Source: Auanema rhodensis (taxonomy: Eukaryota > Nematoda > Chromadorea > Rhabditida > Rhabditidae). Taken from it: 64,000 nt of DNA. Shown piece by piece: positions 58,441 through 64,000 of this stretch. Each line of letters begins with the position of its first letter. The first letter of the stretch is position 1. The DNA is taken from the NCBI GenBank assembly GCA_964057225.1, contig OZ059894.1, positions 12,906,131 to 12,970,130 on the forward strand. The letters are read 5' to 3'. Below the pieces are notes generated by a model. It was not told the DNA's origin. It worked only from the letters and a program-made list of their open reading frames with translations, and did not search any database. The position numbers and the translations under genes were made by a program.

Positions 58441-61400
58441 TTTTTTTCACTGTTTAAAATCTTACAGAACGAATGAATTGTTTCAAAACTATTGTAAAAA
58501 TTTGAGATTGTTTCAAAATTTGTGATTAAATGAAGAAAATGGAGTAAAATGAATTGGAAAATTATAAAATATTTCCATGTTTTATTTTCTTAGTATCAGA
58601 AAATTCAAATTAAGATCGTTTTTAATGTTTCAAATCTTAATGAACGAATGAATTGTTTCAAAACTATTGTAAAAATATGAGATTGTTTCAAAATACGTGA
58701 TTAAATGAAGAAAATGGAGTAAAATGAATTGGAAAATTATAAAATATTTCCATGTTTTATTTTCTTAGTATCAGAAAATTCAAATTAAGATCGTTTTTAA
58801 TGTTTCAAATCTTAATGAACGAATGAATTGTTTCAAAACTATTGTAAAAATATGAGATTAATTCAAAATACGTGATTAAATGAAGAAAATGGAGTAAAAT
58901 GAATTGGAAAATTATAAAATATTTTCATGTTTTATTTCTTGAGTTTCAAAATATTCAAACTTTTTTTTTTCACTGTTTAAAATCTTAATGAACGAATGAA
59001 TTGTTTCAAAACTATTGTAAAAATATGAGATTGTTTCAAAATACGTGATTAAATGAAGAAAATGGAGTAAAATGAATTGGAAAATTATAAAATATTTTCA
59101 TGTTTTATTTCTTGAGTTTCAAAATATTCAAACTTTTTTTTTTCACTGTTTAAAATCTTAATTAACGAATGAATTGTTTCAAAACTATTGTAAAAATATG
59201 AGATTGTTTCAAAATACGTGATTAAATGAAGAAAATGGAGTAAAATGAATTGGAAAATTATAAAATATTTCCATGTTTTATTTTTTTAGTATCAGAAAAT
59301 TCAAATTAAGATCGTTTTTAATGTTTCAAATCTCAATGAACGAATGAATTGTTTCAAAACTATTGTAAAAATATGAGATTGTTTCAAAATACGTGATTAA
59401 ATGAAGAAAATGGAGCAAAATGAATTGGAAAATTATAAAATATTTTCATGTTTTATTTCTTGAGTATCAAAATATTTAAACTTTTTTTTTTCACTGTTTA
59501 AAATCTTAATGAACGAATGAATTGTTTCAAAACTATTGTAAAAATATGAGATTGTTTCAAAATACGTGATTAAATGAAGAAAATGGAGTAAAATGAATTG
59601 GAAAATTATAAAATATTTTCATGTTTTATTTCTTGAGTTTCAAAATATTCAAACTTTTTTTTTTCACTGTTTAAAATCTTACAGAACGAATGAATTGTTT
59701 CAAAACTATTGTAAAAATTTGAGATTGTTTCAAAATACGTGATTAAATGAAGAAAATGGAGTAAAATGAATTGGAAAATTATAAAATATTTCCATGTTTT
59801 ATTTTCTTAGTATCAGAAAATTCGAATTAAGATCGTTTTTAATGTTTCAAATCTTAATGAACGAATGAATTGTTTCAAAACTATTGTAAAAATATGAGAT
59901 TGTTTCAAAATACGTGATTAAATGAAGAAAATGGAGTAAAATGAATTGGAAAATTATAAAATATTTCCATGTTTTATTTTTTTAGTATCAGAAAATTCAA
60001 ATTAAGATCGTTTTTAATGTTTCAAATCTCAATGAACGAATGAATTGTTTCAAAACTATTGTAAAAATATGAGATTGTTTCAAAATACGTGATTAAATGA
60101 AGAAAATGGAGTAAAATGAATTGGAAAATTATAAAATATTTTCATGTTTTATTTCTTGAGTTTCAAAATATTCAAACTTTTTTTTTTCACTGTTTAAAAT
60201 CTTAATGAACGAATGAATTGTTTCAAAACTATTGTAAAAATATGAGATTGTTTCAAAATACGTGATTAAATGAAGAAAATGGAGCAAAATGAATTGGAAA
60301 ATTATAAAATATTTTCATGTTTTATTTCTTGAGTATCAAAATATTTAAACTTTTTTTTTTCACTGTTTAAAATCTTAATGAACGAATGAATTGTTTCAAA
60401 ACTATTGTAAAAATATGAGATTGTTTCAAAATACGTGATTAAATGAAGAAAATGGAGTAAAATGAATTGGAAAATTATAAAATATTTTCATGTTTTATTT
60501 CTTGAGTTTCAAAATATTCAAACTTTTTTTTTTCACTGTTTAAAATCTTACAGAACGAATGAATTGTTTCAAAACTATTGTAAAAATTTGAGATTGTTTC
60601 AAAATACGTGATTAAATGAAGAAAATGGAGTAAAATGAATTGGAAAATTATAAAATATTTCCATGTTTTATTTTCTTAGTATCAGAAAATTCGAATTAAG
60701 ATCGTTTTTAATGTTTCAAATCTTAATGAACGAATGAATTGTTTCAAAACTATTGTAAAAATATGAGATTGTTTCAAAATACGTGATTAAATGAAGAAAA
60801 TGGAGTAAAATGAATTGGAAAATTATAAAATATTTCCATGTTTTATTTTTTTAGTATCAGAAAATTCAAATTAAGATCGTTTTTAATGTTTCAAATCTCA
60901 ATGAACGAATGAATTGTTTCAAAACTATTGTAAAAATATGAGATTGTTTCAAAATACGTGATTAAATGAAGAAAATGGAGTAAAATGAATTGGAAAATTA
61001 TAAAATATTTTCATGTTTTATTTCTTGAGTTTCAAAATATTCAAACTTTTTTTTTTCACTGTTTAAAATCTTAATGAACGAATGAATTGTTTCAAAACTA
61101 TTGTAAAAATTTGAGATTGTTTCAAAATACGTGATTAAATGAAGAAAATGGAGTAAAATGAATTGGAAAATTATAAAATATTTCCATGTTTTATTTTTTT
61201 AGTATCAGAAAATTCAAATTAAGATCGTTTTTAATGTTTCAAATCTCAATGAACGAATGAATTGTTTCAAAACTATTGTAAAAATATGAGATTGTTTCAA
61301 AATACGTGATTAAATGAAGAAAATGGAGTAAAATGAATTGGAAAATTATAAAATATTTTCATGTTTTATTTCTTGAGTTTCAAAATATTCAAACTTTTTT

Positions 61401-64000
61401 TTTTCACTGTTTAAAATCTTAATGAACGAATGAATTGTTTCAAAACTATTGTAAAAATTTGAGATTGTTTCAAAATACGTGATTAAATGAAGAAAATGGA
61501 GCAAAATGAATTGGAAAATTATAAAATATTTTCATGTTTTATTTCTTGAGTATCAAAATATTTAAACTTTTTTTTTTCACTGTTTAAAATCTTACAGAAC
61601 GAATGAATTGTTTCAAAACTATTGTAAAAATTTGAGATTGTTTCAAAATTTGTGATTAAATGAAGAAAATGGAGTAAAATGAATTGGAAAATTATAAAAT
61701 ATTTCCATGTTTTATTTTCTTAGTATCAGAAAATTCAAATTAAGATCGTTTTTAATGTTTCAAATCTTAATGAACGAATGAATTGTTTCAAAACTATTGT
61801 AAAAATATGAGATTGTTTCAAAATACGTGATTAAATGAAGAAAATGGAGTAAAATGAATTGGAAAATTATAAAATATTTCCATGTTTTATTTTCTTAGTA
61901 TCAGAAAATTCAAATTAAGATCGTTTTTAATGTTTCAAATCTTAATGAACGAATGAATTGTTTCAAAACTATTGTAAAAATATGAGATTAATTCAAAATA
62001 CGTGATTAAATGAAGAAAATGGAGTAAAATGAATTGGAAAATTATAAAATATTTTCATGTTTTATTTCTTGAGTTTCAAAATATTCAAACTTTTTTTTTT
62101 CACTGTTTAAAATCTTAATGAACGAATGAATTGTTTCAAAACTATTGTAAAAATATGAGATTGTTTCAAAATACGTGATTAAATGAAGAAAATGGAGTAA
62201 AATGAATTGGAAAATTATAAAATATTTTCATGTTTTATTTCTTGAGTTTCAAAATATTCAAACTTTTTTTTTTCACTGTTTAAAATCTTAATTAACGAAT
62301 GAATTGTTTCAAAACTATTGTAAAAATATGAGATTGTTTCAAAATACGTGATTAAATGAAGAAAATGGAGTAAAATGAATTGGAAAATTATAAAATATTT
62401 CCATGTTTTATTTTTTTAGTATCAGAAAATTCAAATTAAGATCGTTTTTAATGTTTCAAATCTCAATGAACGAATGAATTGTTTCAAAACTATTGTAAAA
62501 ATATGAGATTGTTTCAAAATACGTGATTAAATGAAGAAAATGGAGCAAAATGAATTGGAAAATTATAAAATATTTTCATGTTTTATTTCTTGAGTATCAA
62601 AATATTTAAACTTTTTTTTTTCACTGTTTAAAATCTTAATGAACGAATGAATTGTTTCAAAACTATTGTAAAAATATGAGATTGTTTCAAAATACGTGAT
62701 TAAATGAAGAAAATGGAGTAAAATGAATTGGAAAATTATAAAATATTTTCATGTTTTATTTCTTGAGTTTCAAAATATTCAAACTTTTTTTTTTCACTGT
62801 TTAAAATCTTACAGAACGAATGAATTGTTTCAAAACTATTGTAAAAATTTGAGATTGTTTCAAAATACGTGATTAAATGAAGAAAATGGAGTAAAATGAA
62901 TTGGAAAATTATAAAATATTTCCATGTTTTATTTTCTTAGTATCAGAAAATTCGAATTAAGATCGTTTTCAATGTTTCAAATCTTAATGAACGAATTAAT
63001 TGTTTCAAAACTATTGTAAAAATATGAGATTGTTTCAAAATACGTGATTAAATGAAGAAAATGGAGTAAAATGAATTGGAAAATTATAAAATATTTCCAT
63101 GTTTTATTTTTTTAGTATCAGAAAATTCAAATTAAGATCGTTTTTAATGTTTCAAATCTCAATGAACAAATGAATTGTTTCAAAACTATTGTAAAAATAT
63201 GAGATTGTTTCAAAATACGTGATTAAATGAAGAAAATGGAGTAAAATGAATTGGAAAATTATAAAATATTTTCATGTTTTATTTCTTGAGTTTCAAAATA
63301 TTCAAACTTTTTTTTTTCACTGTTTAAAATCTTAATGAACGAATGAATTGTTTCAAAACTATTGTAAAAATATGAGATTGTTTCAAAATTCGTGATTAAA
63401 TGAAGAAAATGGAGTAAAATGAATTGGAAAATTATAAAATATTTCCATGTTTTATTTTCTTAGTATCAGAAAATTCAAATTAAGATCGTTTTCAATGTTT
63501 CAAATCTTAATGAACGAATTAATCGTTTCAAAACTATTGTAAAAATATGAGATTGTTTCAAAATACGTGATTAAATGAAGAAAATAGAGTAAAATGAATT
63601 GGAATATTATAAAATATTTTCATGTTTTATTTCTTGAGTATCAAAATATTCAAACTTTTTTTTTTCACTGTTTAAAATCTTAATGAACGAATGAATTGTT
63701 TCAAAACTATTGTAAAAATATGAGATTGTTTCAAAATTCGTGATTAAATGAAGAAAATGGAGTAAAATGAATTGGAAAATTATAAAATATTTCCATGTTT
63801 TATTTTCTTAGTATCAGAAAATTCAAATTAAGATCGTTTTCAATGTTTCAAATCTTAATGAACGAATTAATCGTTTCAAAACTATTGTAAAAATATGAGA
63901 TTGTTTCAAAATACGTGATTAAATGAAGAAAATAGAGTAAAATGAATTGGAATATTATAAAATATTTTCATGTTTTATTTCTTGAGTATCAAAATATTCA

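Larger units (their letters stand above)
28631..64000. repeat. AT-rich satellite array, right block (about 203 monomers)
   Basis: This continues the same array in the same orientation and phase after the retrotransposon and runs to the window end. It has the same A (173 bp), B (175 bp) and C families as the left block, and the same diagnostic variants (GAGC, CAGAACGA, AATTAACGA, AGATTAATTC, TTTGTGATT, AATAGAG with GGAATATTATA). C monomers are near 29073, 32903, 35339, 40907, 48389, 53430, 55690 and 58299. Several local tandem duplications and chimeric monomers are listed separately. I see no gene, RNA or second mobile element anywhere in these 35 kb. Confidence 0.97.

Noticed and set aside
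1..64000. TATAAAATATT in every satellite monomer as a promoter
   Set aside because: It is a by-product of AT-rich sequence; no ORF follows and no initiator or poly(A) arrangement is seen.
1..64000. Centromere claim, CENP-B box or telomere repeat
   Set aside because: I see no CENP-B-box-like sequence and no TTAGGC/TTAGGG runs. Array size alone does not show centromere function, and many nematodes are holocentric.

Overview
The window is a block of AT-rich satellite DNA (about 54 kb, about 310 monomers of 173-175 bp, close to 20% G+C) interrupted once by a complete, env-bearing BEL/Pao LTR retrotransposon (18659-28625, minus strand). There is no host gene. The host is an animal, most likely a nematode. 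This is inferred from the retrotransposon, whose post-integrase region carries a cysteine-rich phlebovirus-Gc-like envelope of the kind known from nematode BEL elements (the Tas/Cer7 group). The species cannot be told from this sequence.

Layout. 1-18658: satellite. 18654-18658: target-site copy AAATG. 18659-19517: 3' LTR (859 bp). 19518-27766: internal region with a PPT-like tract, one very long ORF and the PBS. 27767-28625: 5' LTR (859 bp). 28626-28630: second AAATG copy. 28631-64000: satellite again, resuming at exactly the base where it stopped. With the element and one target copy removed, the interrupted monomer is an ordinary 173-bp A monomer.

Retrotransposon. The two LTRs differ at one position (A19275 against G28383), the target duplication is perfect and the 2,753-codon ORF has no break, so the insertion is young and may be competent. 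One ORF encodes Gag with three zinc knuckles, aspartic protease, reverse transcriptase, RNase H, integrase with a DUF5641-like tail, a two-part envelope with three signal-peptidase-like sites, and a C-terminal coiled-coil domain I do not recognise. The first AUG after the predicted transcription start lies in U5 of the LTR, so the frame runs through the LTR end and the primer-binding site.

Satellite. Two main monomer families, A (173 bp) and B (175 bp), share a core of about 110 bp and differ in the remaining 60 or so. A rarer C variant (175 bp) recurs every 13-22 monomers in most places and marks a higher-order repeat whose fullest inferred form has 18 monomers (about 3.13 kb). Many local tandem duplications (4-, 5-, 6-, 7-, 12-, 13- and 16-monomer blocks), a 3-kb segment repeated 7,482 bp away, and chimeric B/A monomers show repeated unequal exchange. 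The retroelement was not copied by any of these events, so it came late.
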